Source of the DNA: Aestuariirhabdus haliotis
GTDB lineage: Bacteria > Pseudomonadota > Gammaproteobacteria > Pseudomonadales > Aestuariirhabdaceae
Reading direction: 5' to 3'
DNA: 64,000 bases
Assembly (NCBI RefSeq): GCF_023509475.1
Contig: NZ_JAKSDZ010000008.1
Span: 47,345-111,344, forward strand
In this document: positions 1-9,262 of the stretch, in pieces
Layout of the letters: each line of letters starts with the position of its first letter
Position numbering within the stretch: the first letter of the stretch is position 1
Translations under genes and position numbers: made by a program
Notes under the pieces: model-generated
Databases searched by the model: none
Seen by the model: the letters and a program-made list of their open reading frames with translations, nothing else
What the model was told of the DNA's origin: nothing

Positions 1-1302
1 TTTGATGATCGAATTGAGTGCATGTGGGCCGACCTATTGGATCCGGATTCACTGCCCCCTGTTTTGGAAAATATTCAGGTGGTTTTTTATCTGGTTCACT
101 CGATGGCGTCCGGGGATGACTTTGCCGCACGGGATATTCGTGCGGCCCGTATTTTGGCTGAAGCGTCTGGACAGGCCGGAGTAAAACGGATTGTCTACCT
201 CGGCGCCGCCTGCCCACTTGATACTCGATCCGAGCATCTGGTGTCCCGCCGTGAAACCGGCGAAGCCCTGAGTCAGGGCCCGGTTCCTGTGGTGGAATTG
301 CGAGCTCCGGTCGTGATTGGCGCCGGCTCGGTGCCCTTCGAGGCGATTCGAGATATGGTGAATCACCTTCCGGGTACCGTTTTGCCGCTGGCAGTCAAAC
401 ATCGCAGCGCGCCATTGGCTCTTAGCAACCTGTTGCACTATCTGGTCGAGTTGGCCAGGTCGGAATCGGCCCCCCAAGGGGTGTATCTGTTGGCGGGACC
501 AGAACTGATCAGTTATCAGCAACAGATTCGGCGTTACGCCCAGGTGGTTGGAAAACGCTTTGTTATGTTGCGCATGCCGGGCCTGTCACTGGCCATGGTT
601 CGTTACGCCATGCCTTTATTCAGCTCTGTACCCGCTGCGGTAATTCGCGCCTTATTGGGCGGCCTGTCCGAAGATATGCCCGATGACAACCAGGCCATTA
701 AAGCGCTGATCCCACAACCCCTTCTATCCTACGAAGAGGCAGTGCGGCAGGCTCTGGAAAACGAACAGCAGGATGCCGGTTGCCTTCATTGGTATCAGGG
801 AAATACTCGTTTTCGTGAAGGGTGGCCTAACTCGGCCTACTACGGTGATCGTTTGGTAATCGCTCGGGAAACAGCCTTGCCGGCTTCCTCGCTGTGGCAA
901 GTACTGAGTCGTATCGGAGGGCAGCAGCGTTTCTTCAGTATGAACTGGGTCTGGGCCATTCGGGAGTGGCTGGATTTTATCGTTGGAGGTCCAGGCCGAA
1001 ACCTGGGCCGGGACACGCCGGATCGCTTTGTGGTAGGGGAACGGGTCGATTCCTGGCGAATCCTGGATGTTGTCGAAGCACAACGTGTGCTGTTGGGGTT
1101 TCGTATGAAGGGCCCGGGTTCCGGTACTCTGGAATTCCGTCTCGATCCACTGGCCGGAGGTGGCACCCGATTGACCATGCTGGCCTATTGGCACCCTGCC
1201 GGGCTGTGGGGGCAACTCTATTGGTACATTATGATGCGGCCCCATACCCTCTTGTTTCGGCGTATGTTAAGGGCCATCGAAAGGCAGGCCCATGATCTAT
1301 AG
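1..1302 (+). CDS. YbjT-like NAD(P)-binding protein, 5' end cut off by window
   Basis: The reading frame is open from base 1 and enters the window in mid-protein, so the true start lies upstream; the ATG at base 22 is internal. About 430 residues are visible. The first half has the atypical short-chain dehydrogenase pattern of NAD(P)H-binding epimerase-like proteins (motifs FYLVHSM, RIVYLGA, VVIGAGS). The second half, after about residue 270, resembles the DUF2867 domain fused to it in Escherichia coli YbjT (motifs YYGDRLVIARE and DSWRILDVVE, and the C-terminal MMRPHTLLFRRML). The glycine-rich nucleotide-binding N-terminus is missing here, so cofactor binding is inferred from the family. The substrate is unknown. 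It is followed after 106 bases by a regulator on the same strand. Confidence 0.8.
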   Translation, partial: FDDRIECMWADLLDPDSLPPVLENIQVVFYLVHSMASGDDFAARDIRAARILAEASGQAGVKRIVYLGAACPLDTRSEHLVSRRETGEALSQGPVPVVELRAPVVIGAGSVPFEAIRDMVNHLPGTVLPLAVKHRSAPLALSNLLHYLVELARSESAPQGVYLLAGPELISYQQQIRRYAQVVGKRFVMLRMPGLSLAMVRYAMPLFSSVPAAVIRALLGGLSEDMPDDNQAIKALIPQPLLSYEEAVRQALENEQQDAGCLHWYQGNTRFREGWPNSAYYGDRLVIARETALPASSLWQVLSRIGGQQRFFSMNWVWAIREWLDFIVGGPGRNLGRDTPDRFVVGERVDSWRILDVVEAQRVLLGFRMKGPGSGTLEFRLDPLAGGGTRLTMLAYWHPAGLWGQLYWYIMMRPHTLLFRRMLRAIERQAHDL

Positions 1303-1408
1303 CTGCAGTAATGCACAATCCTGTAAGCATTGCACTAGGCTATAGTTAGCAGCGGCACGGGCCATAATTATGGTTTTCTACACCGCTATTTATCGAGACC
1401 ATAGACCA

Positions 1409-2947
1409 ATGGTGTATCAGTTCTCCAATATACAGATTGACAGTCTGCGCTTTGAACTACGTCGTGATGGGGACGTTATTCCGGTGGAACCGCGGGTGCT
1501 GGATCTGTTGCTCTGTTTTATGGCCAACCCCAAGACGCTGTTAAGTCATGAGCAATTGATTGAATTGGTGTGGAAGGGACGTTGCGTCTCGGATGCTTCA
1601 ATCGCATCGGCAGTCAAGCATGCGCGCAAGGTCCTGGGCGATAGCGGGCGTGCGCAAACTTTCATTAAAACCGTGCATGGAAGAGGGTTTATTTTTCAAC
1701 CGCCGAGTGAAGATAAGCTGGTTTCCGGTAACCGGGTAAAGCCGGCGCGTCAGGAGATCGGAACTGAACCCTATGTACCGAAAATATTGATTGCACCGTT
1801 CAGTCACGGTAATGGTCAGAGCGCTTTGGGCAGCGTGATCGAGGGTGTTCAGGGAGACCTGGAAGCCATGCTGACTCGAGTGCCTCTGCTGAAAATACAG
1901 CCCTCAGCTTCGCTGATCGAATCCATGACCCGGTTATCGAGCATGGAATTATGCCATCAGCGCGGGGTGCATTATTTGTTAGAAGGAAATGCGCGTCGGG
2001 TAGCGGATGGTGTGCGATTGAATGTGTCACTGATCGATGCGCCAAGTGATAGCCTGTTATGGGCGCAGCCCTTTGAAACAGGGCTGGATGATAATGGTAA
2101 TCCGCAAGCCGATATAGCCGTTATGATTCTAGCCAAGCTCGAACCACAATTGGTCAAGGCAATGCTTGTGCAGAGCCATGCCGATACCGAGAATCCGACC
2201 CCGGCAGCACTCTATATCAAGGCCAGTGGTATTCTTGCGTTGAAAGGTTGGCACCGGCAAACCTTCGAAGAGGCGTCGAGCCTTCTGAAACAGTGCCTTG
2301 CGCAGGATCCTGATTTTGCCTTGGCCGAAAGTTACCTGGCGCTAGTTTTATCGTTGGGGCATCGATTTGGCTTGTTTCCGAATCCAGAGAGTATCAAACG
2401 GGAAGCCTTGCACGCGGCAGAAAGCGCTATGCGTAAGGACAGTACCGATTCTGTCTTGCTGGGGTATGCCGGCTGCGCCCTGGCCGATCTGGGCTTCCTC
2501 GATCGGGCCAAACCTATCTTGCATAAGGCTATCGATATCTCTTCAGCCAATGCCCAGGCCTGGGCTGCCCTCGGGTCGGTGTACCTCATGCAGTCTCAAC
2601 TAGACGAAGCCGTACGCTATCTGCGCAAGAGCATTGAGATCAGTCCTCTCGATAGCCGTTTGTCAGTGTGGGGGGCTGTATTGGCCTTTGCCCTCTTGAT
2701 GAATGACGAGTATGACGAGGCGCAGAAGCAAGCAGAATGGGCTTGCCGTCATGATGACAGGATCTACTTTCCCTGGGTGGTGCTGTCAGTCATTGCTACT
2801 GCTCAGGGTAATGCGGCTCGAGCGCATAATGCATTAGCCGAGGCTTATCGCATCAAGCCTGATCTCAGTCGCCATGAAATTAACTGTCTGGTTGGCAAGA
2901 AAATGGGTGCCCAGTTGTGGCTGCAGGCAGAAGCACTGTTGCCCTGA
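1409..2947 (+). CDS. Winged-helix (CadC/OmpR-type) regulator with TPR C-terminus
   Basis: About 512 residues. The N-terminal 100 residues form a trans_reg_C winged helix (YQFSNIQIDS, then VEPRVLDLLLCFMANP and HGRGFIFQPP). A central region resembling the TolB-like domain of such regulators follows (ILIAPFSHGN). The C-terminal half contains tetratricopeptide-like helices (ALAESYLALVLSLG, AQAWAALGSVYLMQS, LDEAVRYLRKSIEISPLD). Unlike CadC there is no membrane segment between DNA-binding and sensor parts, so it should be cytoplasmic. The start at 1409 was chosen because family members begin a few residues before the YQF strand. The frame is open to an ATG at 1370, and neither start has a clear ribosome site. 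Target genes are unknown. Confidence 0.75.
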   Translation: MVYQFSNIQIDSLRFELRRDGDVIPVEPRVLDLLLCFMANPKTLLSHEQLIELVWKGRCVSDASIASAVKHARKVLGDSGRAQTFIKTVHGRGFIFQPPSEDKLVSGNRVKPARQEIGTEPYVPKILIAPFSHGNGQSALGSVIEGVQGDLEAMLTRVPLLKIQPSASLIESMTRLSSMELCHQRGVHYLLEGNARRVADGVRLNVSLIDAPSDSLLWAQPFETGLDDNGNPQADIAVMILAKLEPQLVKAMLVQSHADTENPTPAALYIKASGILALKGWHRQTFEEASSLLKQCLAQDPDFALAESYLALVLSLGHRFGLFPNPESIKREALHAAESAMRKDSTDSVLLGYAGCALADLGFLDRAKPILHKAIDISSANAQAWAALGSVYLMQSQLDEAVRYLRKSIEISPLDSRLSVWGAVLAFALLMNDEYDEAQKQAEWACRHDDRIYFPWVVLSVIATAQGNAARAHNALAEAYRIKPDLSRHEINCLVGKKMGAQLWLQAEALLP

Positions 2948-3224
2948 GCAGTACCCTCGCTGCACTAGTACCCTTGGCGCGCAGTTCACTCTCCAGAGTA
3001 TCACCCGATAATCCCCCGATTTGCTTCAAGCCCAGGTGCCTGATCAGGAATAACCTATGCGGGTGCCCTGATCAATTGGTACACAACAACAGACCCTGTT
3101 GGCTGTAAGGGCCTTATTACAAAACAGTATTACTTCGACACTTCTACAGTTTGACATTAATCGAATTGAAGTATAGTTTTACGGTTGTCGAAATATGAAA
3201 ACAAGGTCCATGGAGGGTCTTACC
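2948..3224 (+). promoter_or_regulatory. Intergenic region with a candidate promoter for the small membrane protein/ArsR pair
   Basis: No convincing gene is present. A sigma-70-like element sits near the right end: TTGACA at 3151-3156 and TATAGT at 3172-3177, with a short 15-base spacer. The TTCGA and TCGAA half-sites around it (near 3134 and 3160) form an interrupted dyad that could bind the downstream ArsR-type repressor. This is inference from position only. Confidence 0.4.
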
Positions 3225-3590
3225 ATGATTAAACTCTTAATCGATACGTTGTTCCTTACTCTTTACGTGGCCGTGAATGGGGCGCTTTGGTTGCTGTTTC
3301 GTCAACTGCCTTTCTCCGTAGCGCTTCAATTTCTTGTGCTGCCCCTGGTAATGGTGGCTGCAGGTACGCTGGTGTATCTCGCTTATGATGCGGTGATTTG
3401 CGTGATTGAGAAGGTCGAAAAAGCCTCGCAGAGTATGGCGTTGGTGGATGGAAACCCTGTTGCGCGAGTGGCCCCGGTAATCTCTCCAGAGCCTTCGGTT
3501 CAACCCGCAGCCTCGGTATCAAAAGCGAGATTTCCCCTGCCAGTGAAAGCTCCTCAGCATTACGCGCAGGGTACTCTTATTGGACATTAA
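3225..3590 (+). CDS. Small two-segment membrane protein upstream of ArsR regulator
   Basis: 121 residues, no family recognised. Two hydrophobic segments are visible, about residues 5-22 (LIDTLFLTLYVAVNGALW) and 30-55, followed by a polar Pro/Ala/Ser-rich cytoplasmic or periplasmic tail. GGAGG at 3212-3216 lies eight bases before the ATG at 3225, which favours this start over the in-frame ATG at 3195. It sits 43 bases before an ArsR-family repressor and is probably co-transcribed with it, so its expression may respond to whatever that regulator senses. Function unknown. Confidence 0.6.
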   Translation: MIKLLIDTLFLTLYVAVNGALWLLFRQLPFSVALQFLVLPLVMVAAGTLVYLAYDAVICVIEKVEKASQSMALVDGNPVARVAPVISPEPSVQPAASVSKARFPLPVKAPQHYAQGTLIGH

Positions 3591-3633
3591 GAACGGCAAG
3601 TGAAAGATGACAGCAACTCAAGGGGCGTTTACT

Positions 3634-4020
3634 ATGCAATCTGAAGTACGTGAGGAGATTGTTTTGAGAACTCAACAGCTCGCCAAGGCGTTCAAGGCGC
3701 TGTCCAATGAAAATCGGTTAACCATTTACCTGGAGATTCTGCGCCACCGGGAAGGGGTATTAAAACCGGACGATGCCTGTGGCTGTATGCTGGCGGATAT
3801 CATCCAGTCATTGAATATCGGCGCGCCAACGATCTCCCATCATATGAAAGAACTGATAAACGCTGATCTTATCGAGGTCAGCAAGCAGGGTAAATTTATC
3901 CACTGTCGTGTCAATCCTGACACCCAGTACGCACTGGAACAGTTTTTTTCACGCTCAGGAAAAATACAGCTCGAAAAAGAGAGCGATAAGGCCGACGACC
4001 CTTCACCTCTTTCGGCTTAG
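3634..4020 (+). CDS. ArsR-family winged-helix repressor
   Basis: About 128 residues, the usual ArsR/SmtB size. The fold is seen in LAKAFKALSNENRLTIYLEIL (helices 1-2), then LADIIQSLNIGAPTISHHM (helix-turn-helix, recognition helix around PTISHHMKEL), and a wing with KQGKFIHCRVN. A DACGC pair of cysteines lies just before the recognition helices, about residues 48-51. That is a plausible metal or thiol sensing site but is not the classical ELCVCDL motif. The ATG at 3634 has AGGGG about nine bases upstream; an ATG at 3607 is also in frame. Likely an autorepressor of its own two-gene unit. Confidence 0.8.
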   Translation: MQSEVREEIVLRTQQLAKAFKALSNENRLTIYLEILRHREGVLKPDDACGCMLADIIQSLNIGAPTISHHMKELINADLIEVSKQGKFIHCRVNPDTQYALEQFFSRSGKIQLEKESDKADDPSPLSA

Positions 4021-4038
4021 GTTTTTATCGAACCGGAC

Positions 4039-4068
4039 AGAAAAGAGGCGCTACGGCGCCTCTTTTCT
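4039..4068. terminator. Bidirectional intrinsic terminator with UACG tetraloop
   Basis: A perfect 13-base-pair inverted repeat, AGAAAAGAGGCGC at 4039-4051 and its complement at 4056-4068, closes a TACG loop, the exceptionally stable cUACGg tetraloop. It lies between two convergent genes and carries A-rich and T-rich outer flanks, so it can stop transcription from both sides. The yaaA stop codon (4051-4053) is inside it. Confidence 0.85.
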
Positions 4069-4827
4069 CGTAAAGACCCAGTCATCTCCCTTGCTCATAT
4101 CCGGATTGTATTCGTAGCCGGCGTAATCAAAGCTCTTTAACGCATTGGCATTGTCGATATGCTCGTCGATGATATACCGGGCCATTAAACCCCGTGCCTT
4201 CTTGGCGTAGAAACTGATGATCTTGTATTGACCATTTTTCCAGTCTTTGAAGATGGGGGTGACGATACGGGCATTGAGTTGTTTGGGTTTGACCGATTTG
4301 TAGTATTCATTGGATGCCAGGTTGATGACTTCACTCATCTCCTGGTTTTCCAGTTCCTGGTTGAGCTGTTCGGTAATCAGTGAACCCCAGTATTCATAGA
4401 GATTTTTACCGCGGGAATTAGCAAATTTGGTGCCCATCTCCAGGCGATAGGGCTGCATCAGATCCAGGGGTTTTAGCAATCCGTACAGGCCAGAAAGAAT
4501 TCGCAGGTGACGCTGGGCAAATTCCAGCCCTTCCTCGGGGAGTGTTTCGGCGTCCAGACCGGTATACACATCACCTTTGAAAGCCAGTACCGCTTGCTTG
4601 GCATTTTTAGGGGTGAAGGGTTGTTTCCAGCTGGCGTAGCGGGCGACATTGAGCGCCGCCAGCTTATCGCTGATTTTCATCAACTGGCTGACAGCATCCG
4701 GAGTCAGTTTGCGCAGCTCCTTGATCAACTGTTGGGATTGATCCAGAAACTGGGGGGTGCTGTATTGCTCGGTAATCGGAGCGGTATCGAAGTCCAGGGT
4801 CTTGGCGGGGGAGATCAGAATCAGCAC
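4051..4827 (-). CDS. yaaA: YaaA family peroxide-stress protein
   Basis: 258 residues from the chosen GTG, matching the length of Escherichia coli YaaA. The N-terminus reads [15 protein letters not shown], the diagnostic start of the family. Other conserved stretches include [24 protein letters not shown] and [11 protein letters not shown], with the C-terminal motif [13 protein letters not shown] ([14 protein letters not shown]). In E. coli YaaA limits intracellular iron and DNA damage during hydrogen peroxide stress and binds DNA. GAGG lies nine bases upstream of the GTG at 4827, and the family start supports it over the in-frame ATG at 4857. Single gene, convergent with the ArsR gene. Confidence 0.93.
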   Translation of the reverse strand: MLILISPAKTLDFDTAPITEQYSTPQFLDQSQQLIKELRKLTPDAVSQLMKISDKLAALNVARYASWKQPFTPKNAKQAVLAFKGDVYTGLDAETLPEEGLEFAQRHLRILSGLYGLLKPLDLMQPYRLEMGTKFANSRGKNLYEYWGSLITEQLNQELENQEMSEVINLASNEYYKSVKPKQLNARIVTPIFKDWKNGQYKIISFYAKKARGLMARYIIDEHIDNANALKSFDYAGYEYNPDMSKGDDWVFTRKEAP

Positions 4828-4993
4828 GGTAACAAGCCTCACGAAACGGCCTTCCATGGTAATACAGACTGTGACCGGGATACAAAAGTCTATCGCTTAA
4901 TTCCTGACATCAAAGCATCATCTCTCTGTTATCAAAGCATCACGTAAGGCTGTCATGCTCTGCTCCTGAATTCTTCTTGAGGAGGTTCTGATC

Positions 4994-5293
4994 ATGTTGA
5001 GACGCCTGTTACCGATGGCCCCCCTGATAGCCATTCCCGGCATTTTGCTGATGATTGATCAGCTGGCCAAGCTATGGGAATTTTCTCCCTTTAATCAGTA
5101 TCTGTTATTCCCAGCGCTGGTAATTGTGCTGGAGACCCTGGTTATTCTGTGTTGTGACCGCGTCGCCAGTGATGTTCCGGCCGAACAGCGCCGGCGACAG
5201 ACAGATCTGCCTGTTGATATGGAACAAGGTCCCCTGACATGGCCTGTCTGGGAGCAGGAAGCTGGCGCGGTGATTGATCGCCGCGCCGCCTAA
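4994..5293 (+). CDS. Small hypothetical membrane protein
   Basis: 99 residues with no recognised domain. Two hydrophobic stretches are visible, residues about 7-22 (PMAPLIAIPGILLMID) and 36-52 (YLLFPALVIVLETLVIL), followed by a charged soluble tail ending in arginines. GGAGG at 4981-4985 precedes the ATG by eight bases, a strong start signal and the main reason to accept the gene. Monocistronic between yaaA (divergent) and the phoH-type gene (convergent). Confidence 0.6.
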   Translation: MLRRLLPMAPLIAIPGILLMIDQLAKLWEFSPFNQYLLFPALVIVLETLVILCCDRVASDVPAEQRRRQTDLPVDMEQGPLTWPVWEQEAGAVIDRRAA

Positions 5294-5300
5294 GTTGAAC

Positions 5301-5339
5301 AGCAAAAGCACGGAAGCGATCAGCTGCCGGGCTTTTGCT
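5301..5339. terminator. Probable bidirectional terminator
   Basis: AGCAAAAGC at 5301-5309 is repeated inverted as GCTTTTGCT at 5331-5339, with a 21-base loop, between two convergent genes. The A/T-rich arms resemble a weak shared terminator. Confidence 0.5.
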
Positions 5340-6739
5340 TACAGGTGTGACTCGGCAAACTCTGCCAACAAGGAACGGGGTACACCTTGCAGCTGGATAT
5401 TGCCACCGTGGCTGAAATCCTTGAAGCGTTCGGTCATATAGGTCAGCCCGGAACTGGTTGCCCCCAGGTAGGGAGTATCGATCTGGGCCAGGTTACCCAG
5501 GCAGATCACCTTACTGCCGTTACCGGCTCGGGTAATGATGGTTTTGATCTGGTGGGGGGTCAGGTTCTGTGATTCATCGATGATGATCAGGCTGTGCTGA
5601 AAGCTTCGACCTCGAATATAGTTCAGGGACTTGAAGTGCAGCGGCACCTTATTAAGGATGTAATCCACACTGCCGTGGGTGTTTTCGTCATCGCAGTGCA
5701 GGGCTTCCAGGTTGTCGGTGATGGCCCCCAGCCAGGGCTCCATTTTTTCCGCTTCGGTACCCGGAAGAAAACCGATATCTTCGTCCAGTCCCTGAGTACT
5801 GCGGGTGGCAATAATACGGCGATAAGACTTGTTGGCGACGGTCATCTCGATGGCAGCAGCGAGCGCCAGAATGGTTTTACCCGAACCGGCCGAACCGGTC
5901 AGATTAACCAGGTGCACATCCGGGTCCAGCAAAAGATGCATGGCGATGGCCTGGTAAATATCCTGTGGATGCAAACCCCAGGCTTCCTGGTGCATCAGAT
6001 TGTCGGCATTCAGGTGCAGCAAGGTAACCTGAGTATCGGTTACTTCGATCGCGCGGCCAATAAAGCCCTGTTCATCCAGTATGAACGTGTTGGGATAGAC
6101 ATCGGTGAGAATGCCCTGGCGTTCCAGCCGGTGGTGGGTTTCGCCATCAAATTGCAGGGTTTCGACGTTATCGATCAGATCCCAAAAGCTGCCTTCTACT
6201 TCGATGTAGCCCTTGTTGAGCAGTTCGACGTCGGTGACCAGTTTGTCGTTTTCGTAATCCTCAGCTTGCAGGCCGCATCCTCGGGCCTTGAGCCGCATAT
6301 TGATATCCTTGGTGACCAGTACCGCTTGCTCATTGGGGTGGGCGGCCTGCCATTGGCAGATATCATTAATGATTTTATTGTCGTTGAGGTCATTGGGCAG
6401 GTAGCTGAGATTGCTGGCAGGGGTCGAGGTCAAAATCGACATGCAGCCGCGGTGGTCGTCGGCATCGGCTCGGGGAATAGGCACTCCCTCATCGATCTCT
6501 TCCGGGGAGGCATTACCGATAATGCTGTCAATTTGCCTAATCGCCTGACGGCAATCGGCGGCGATGGTGTGCTTGCCGGTCTTCAGTTTATCCAGCTCCT
6601 CCAAAACCGTCATGGGAATCATGACGCGGTGTTCTTCGAAGTTGAAGATGGCGTTGGGGTCGTGGATAAGAACGTTGGTGTCGAGGATATAACTGATGTT
6701 TTCGGAGGGAAGCAGGTCGAGCTTAATCGCGTCATCCAT
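5339..6739 (-). CDS. PIN-domain/PhoH-like ATPase
   Basis: 466 residues from the ATG at 6739. The N-terminal PIN ribonuclease fold is shown by YILDTNVLIHDPNAI and VLEELDKLK with acidic residues at the expected sites. The C-terminal PhoH ATPase has Walker A GSAGSGKT at about residues 280-287 and Walker B LIIIDESQN near 381. This two-domain layout is the PhoH2/YlaK type, whose members act as RNA helicase-ribonucleases in some bacteria; that role is inferred here. GAGG lies eleven bases before the ATG and the PIN strand follows shortly after, so the 26-residue upstream extension was discarded. Single gene with long upstream region. Confidence 0.88.
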   Translation of the reverse strand: MDDAIKLDLLPSENISYILDTNVLIHDPNAIFNFEEHRVMIPMTVLEELDKLKTGKHTIAADCRQAIRQIDSIIGNASPEEIDEGVPIPRADADDHRGCMSILTSTPASNLSYLPNDLNDNKIINDICQWQAAHPNEQAVLVTKDINMRLKARGCGLQAEDYENDKLVTDVELLNKGYIEVEGSFWDLIDNVETLQFDGETHHRLERQGILTDVYPNTFILDEQGFIGRAIEVTDTQVTLLHLNADNLMHQEAWGLHPQDIYQAIAMHLLLDPDVHLVNLTGSAGSGKTILALAAAIEMTVANKSYRRIIATRSTQGLDEDIGFLPGTEAEKMEPWLGAITDNLEALHCDDENTHGSVDYILNKVPLHFKSLNYIRGRSFQHSLIIIDESQNLTPHQIKTIITRAGNGSKVICLGNLAQIDTPYLGATSSGLTYMTERFKDFSHGGNIQLQGVPRSLLAEFAESHL

Positions 6740-6817
6740 AGCAGAGAGCACCTCTATAAAAGTCCTGTCGAAGGGGCGGTGAGAGGTTGAGTCGGGTTGC
6801 TTGCAGCCCTTCAACAA

Positions 6818-6974
6818 TCATCGCCTTACTAACGATACTAGTGCCGGTGATATGACAAACAAGTGAAAATATCGCTATGGAAACTTTTTTTAGGGATTTA
6901 TCCCGGAAGCCTTTTTATATTCTGAAAACGGGCATATAGTGGAAAGCCGGGCCTTCATCAGTGAGGCCTTTTTT
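6818..6974 (+). ncRNA. Candidate small transcript ending in an intrinsic terminator (weak)
   Basis: The long gap upstream of the phoH-type gene holds GGCCT (6950-6954) paired with AGGCC (6964-6968), followed directly by six thymines. This is an intrinsic terminator shape for plus-strand transcription. No plus-strand gene precedes it, so an orphan small RNA or read-through stop is possible. No convincing promoter was identified. Confidence 0.25.
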
Positions 6975-7224
6975 ATTGCCTTTTTGGCCGATTAAAGCCT
7001 TTTTTATGACCCTTCTTCTTGATCTCCCGATGATTGACGTTGACGTGTTTTTCAAACCAGACACAGTGGAAGGTCTGCCAGGGTATGACGCATTCGCGAG
7101 TACAATCAGGCGATAACATGGTTGGCAAGTGCGGGAATATCAGCGCTGGATCGAGACAAAAAGCCGATGCGACGGGTTGTGGCATTGTTTGCGATATGGC
7201 CTGATTGGTTAACCAGGCCGGCAA
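6973..7224 (-). CDS. Possible small basic protein downstream of rhlB
   Basis: An 83-codon frame from a TTG at 7224, or 48 codons from an ATG at 7119. No family is recognised. The C-terminal half has a plausible coding look (many C-ending codons) and a strongly basic tail (EIKKKGHKKGF...RPKRQ) after an aromatic, cysteine-containing stretch (CVIPWQTFHCVWFEKH). It begins 35 bases after the rhlB stop on the same strand. No clear ribosome site supports either start, so the gene is uncertain. Confidence 0.3.
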   Translation of the reverse strand: MPAWLTNQAISQTMPQPVASAFCLDPALIFPHLPTMLSPDCTRECVIPWQTFHCVWFEKHVNVNHREIKKKGHKKGFNRPKRQ

Positions 7225-7259
7225 AGCGATCAGTGGCGGTGAATAACCGTCTGTGAAGT

Positions 7260-8591
7260 CTAAGAGCCCATTAACTCAGCAGGTGGCGGGGTGCAGGGAA
7301 GTTTTCGACCCAGCATGGTTTCCAGCTCCGGTAGCAGGAAGGAGTCTTCCTCTCCAGCCAGGGTAATGGCGATACCGCTGGCGCCGGCACGACCGGTGCG
7401 GCCAATGCGATGCACGTAGTCATCGCTCTCTTCGGGCAATGTGTAATTGACCACATGGGAGACGCCATCGATATGAATGCCTCGGCCTGCGACGTCGGTG
7501 GCAACCAGCACCTTGATCTTGCCGGAACGGAAGTCTTCCAGCGTGCGCACACGCTTTTTCTGGGGTACTTCGCCCGACAACATATCGACACTGACCCGAT
7601 CCTTTTGCAGACGCTCGGTCAGGCGGCGGACCTGATCGCGACGATTGGTAAACACCATAACCCGTTCCAGTGCTTCGCCCCGTAACAGGTTGCGCAGGAC
7701 GCGATATTTGTCGCTATCAGACACCAGGTAAACCAGCTGTTCCACGGTATCGGTAGCCACCTGTTCCGGCTCGATCTCGACCGTGATACAGCGGTAGGTC
7801 CATTGCCGGGTGAGTTCGATCACCTCGGGGGTAAAGGTGGCGCTGAACAGCAAGGTTTGGCGATCGCCCCGTCTGGGGGTGGCCCGAATGACGCGGCGAA
7901 CCTGGGGAATAAAGCCCATATCCAGCATGCGGTCGGCTTCGTCGATCACCATCACTTCCACCAGGTCGAGATAGAGGTCGCGCTTTTCGTAGAAGTCGAG
8001 CAAGCGTCCCGGAGTAGCGACCAGAATGTCGACGTAATCATTATGCAAATGTTGCTGCTGCTTGGTGTAATCCATACCACCGACCACTTCGGTGACAGTG
8101 ATATCGCAGTATTTGGTCAGCGCGCGGGCATCCTTGGCAATCTGGATCGCCAGCTCCCGGGTAGGAGCGATGATCAGGGCGCGGGGCTCACCGACATAAC
8201 GTTCGTCGGGTGCCGGTGTTTGCATCAGCTGTTTGATGGTGGAAATCAGGAAGGCGGCGGTTTTTCCGGTGCCGGTCTGGGCTCGGCCCAGGGCATCGCG
8301 TCCATTCAGTGTGGCACCCAGTACCTCGGCCTGGATCGGGGTGCAATACTCAAACCCTTGCTCATGAATACCACGCATCAACTCTTCGGGCAGTTCAAAA
8401 TCATGGAAGCGGGATTTTCCGGCTTGTTCCGGAACAGCAAATTGGCTGATGTCCCAGGCGGGAACCTTGCGCTGCTGTTTTCGACGCTTATTGCCTTTTT
8501 GCTGATGGTTGCGCGGCGCAGTGTTCTTGCTGCGTGGCTGTAGCTCCGGCTTGGGGGCTTCCTGTTTTTTCTTGAAGAGTTTGCCTAGCAA
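7260..8591 (-). CDS. rhlB: DEAD-box ATP-dependent RNA helicase RhlB
   Basis: 443 residues. A basic low-complexity N-terminus of about 50 residues precedes the two RecA-like domains. The motifs are, in order: Q motif (YCTPIQ), AQTGTGKT at about 100-107, [17 protein letters not shown] near 215, SAT near 250, then [11 protein letters not shown] and HRIGRTGR near 400. Sequence and length fit RhlB, the helicase partner of RNase E in the gammaproteobacterial RNA degradosome, rather than RhlE or CsdA, whose C-terminal tails are long. It unwinds mRNA for decay. The gene is isolated by long gaps on both sides. Confidence 0.88.
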   Translation of the reverse strand: MLGKLFKKKQEAPKPELQPRSKNTAPRNHQQKGNKRRKQQRKVPAWDISQFAVPEQAGKSRFHDFELPEELMRGIHEQGFEYCTPIQAEVLGATLNGRDALGRAQTGTGKTAAFLISTIKQLMQTPAPDERYVGEPRALIIAPTRELAIQIAKDARALTKYCDITVTEVVGGMDYTKQQQHLHNDYVDILVATPGRLLDFYEKRDLYLDLVEVMVIDEADRMLDMGFIPQVRRVIRATPRRGDRQTLLFSATFTPEVIELTRQWTYRCITVEIEPEQVATDTVEQLVYLVSDSDKYRVLRNLLRGEALERVMVFTNRRDQVRRLTERLQKDRVSVDMLSGEVPQKKRVRTLEDFRSGKIKVLVATDVAGRGIHIDGVSHVVNYTLPEESDDYVHRIGRTGRAGASGIAITLAGEEDSFLLPELETMLGRKLPCTPPPAELMGS

Positions 8592-8672
8592 CTTATACCT
8601 TCTTGGTCACGGGTTGTTCAAACAGCGCTAATAGTAATCGCTTTACCAGCTCAGTGAAACGATTTGGCGCCC

Positions 8673-9242
8673 TTATGACGTGAGGGAAGGCAAGAATGGC
8701 AGGGGTTTTTCTCCCATTTGGGCGTGTAACTGGTGTTCGGTTACCAGCGAACAGCTGTTAATCCAGTATTGCAGGAGTCTCGGGTTGGCATCGGACAGGG
8801 TCAGGTGATCGATGATTTCCGGACTGGCCAGCAGGTGCTGGGACAGTGGCTCCAGTGCGGTGACCGGAATGCGGTATTCCTCACGCCCGCTGTTGCTCCA
8901 ATCTCTGCGGGGGAAGCCGTGCAGTTGCTCGGCAGCAAACTCCAGCCGGCAAACCCAGGCACAACCGTGCCGGGGCAGCGTCCAGCGGCTTGCTACGTTT
9001 AATGCCTGCTGCCGGTCCAGTAGAGGAAATAGATAACGACTGTGGCCGGCCATGGCATGCAAGCCAGACAGGGTATGCCGGTGCAGCAAGCGATAGCAAC
9101 GCGGGCCGATCGGATAATAAAGGCTCAGACGGCCAGGGGATGAATCGTCAATGTCTGATTGATCCCGGTTGCCCTGGTTGAGGCTTGCGCCACACCGGTC
9201 TGACGGAGACTCAATAGTGCGAGTTGGAGAAGCAGGGTTCAT
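8673..9242 (-). CDS. Unrecognised protein of the sortase operon
   Basis: 189 residues. No domain, signal peptide or membrane segment is apparent. It is rich in Leu, Arg and His and has a few cysteines (GPRCYRLLHRH, HGCAWVCRLEF). The ATG at 9242 has CGAGG eight bases upstream; the longer frame to 9275 would overlap the sortase gene. It lies 20 bases after the sortase gene on the same strand and is therefore probably translated from the same message as the sortase and its substrate. The usual Pds accessory gene pdsO encodes an OmpA-like protein; this product does not look like that. Role unknown; candidate sortase accessory. Confidence 0.6.
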   Translation of the reverse strand: MNPASPTRTIESPSDRCGASLNQGNRDQSDIDDSSPGRLSLYYPIGPRCYRLLHRHTLSGLHAMAGHSRYLFPLLDRQQALNVASRWTLPRHGCAWVCRLEFAAEQLHGFPRRDWSNSGREEYRIPVTALEPLSQHLLASPEIIDHLTLSDANPRLLQYWINSCSLVTEHQLHAQMGEKPLPFLPSLTS

Positions 9243-9262
9243 GATAGATCCTCGATTGGCGA

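Noticed and set aside
5594..6790. 398-codon frame antisense to the PhoH-type gene
   Set aside because: The minus-strand protein has clear PIN and PhoH motifs; the antisense product shows only repetitive hydrophobic shadow sequence.
7803..8543. 246-codon frame antisense to rhlB
   Set aside because: All helicase motifs are in the minus frame; this is a shadow.
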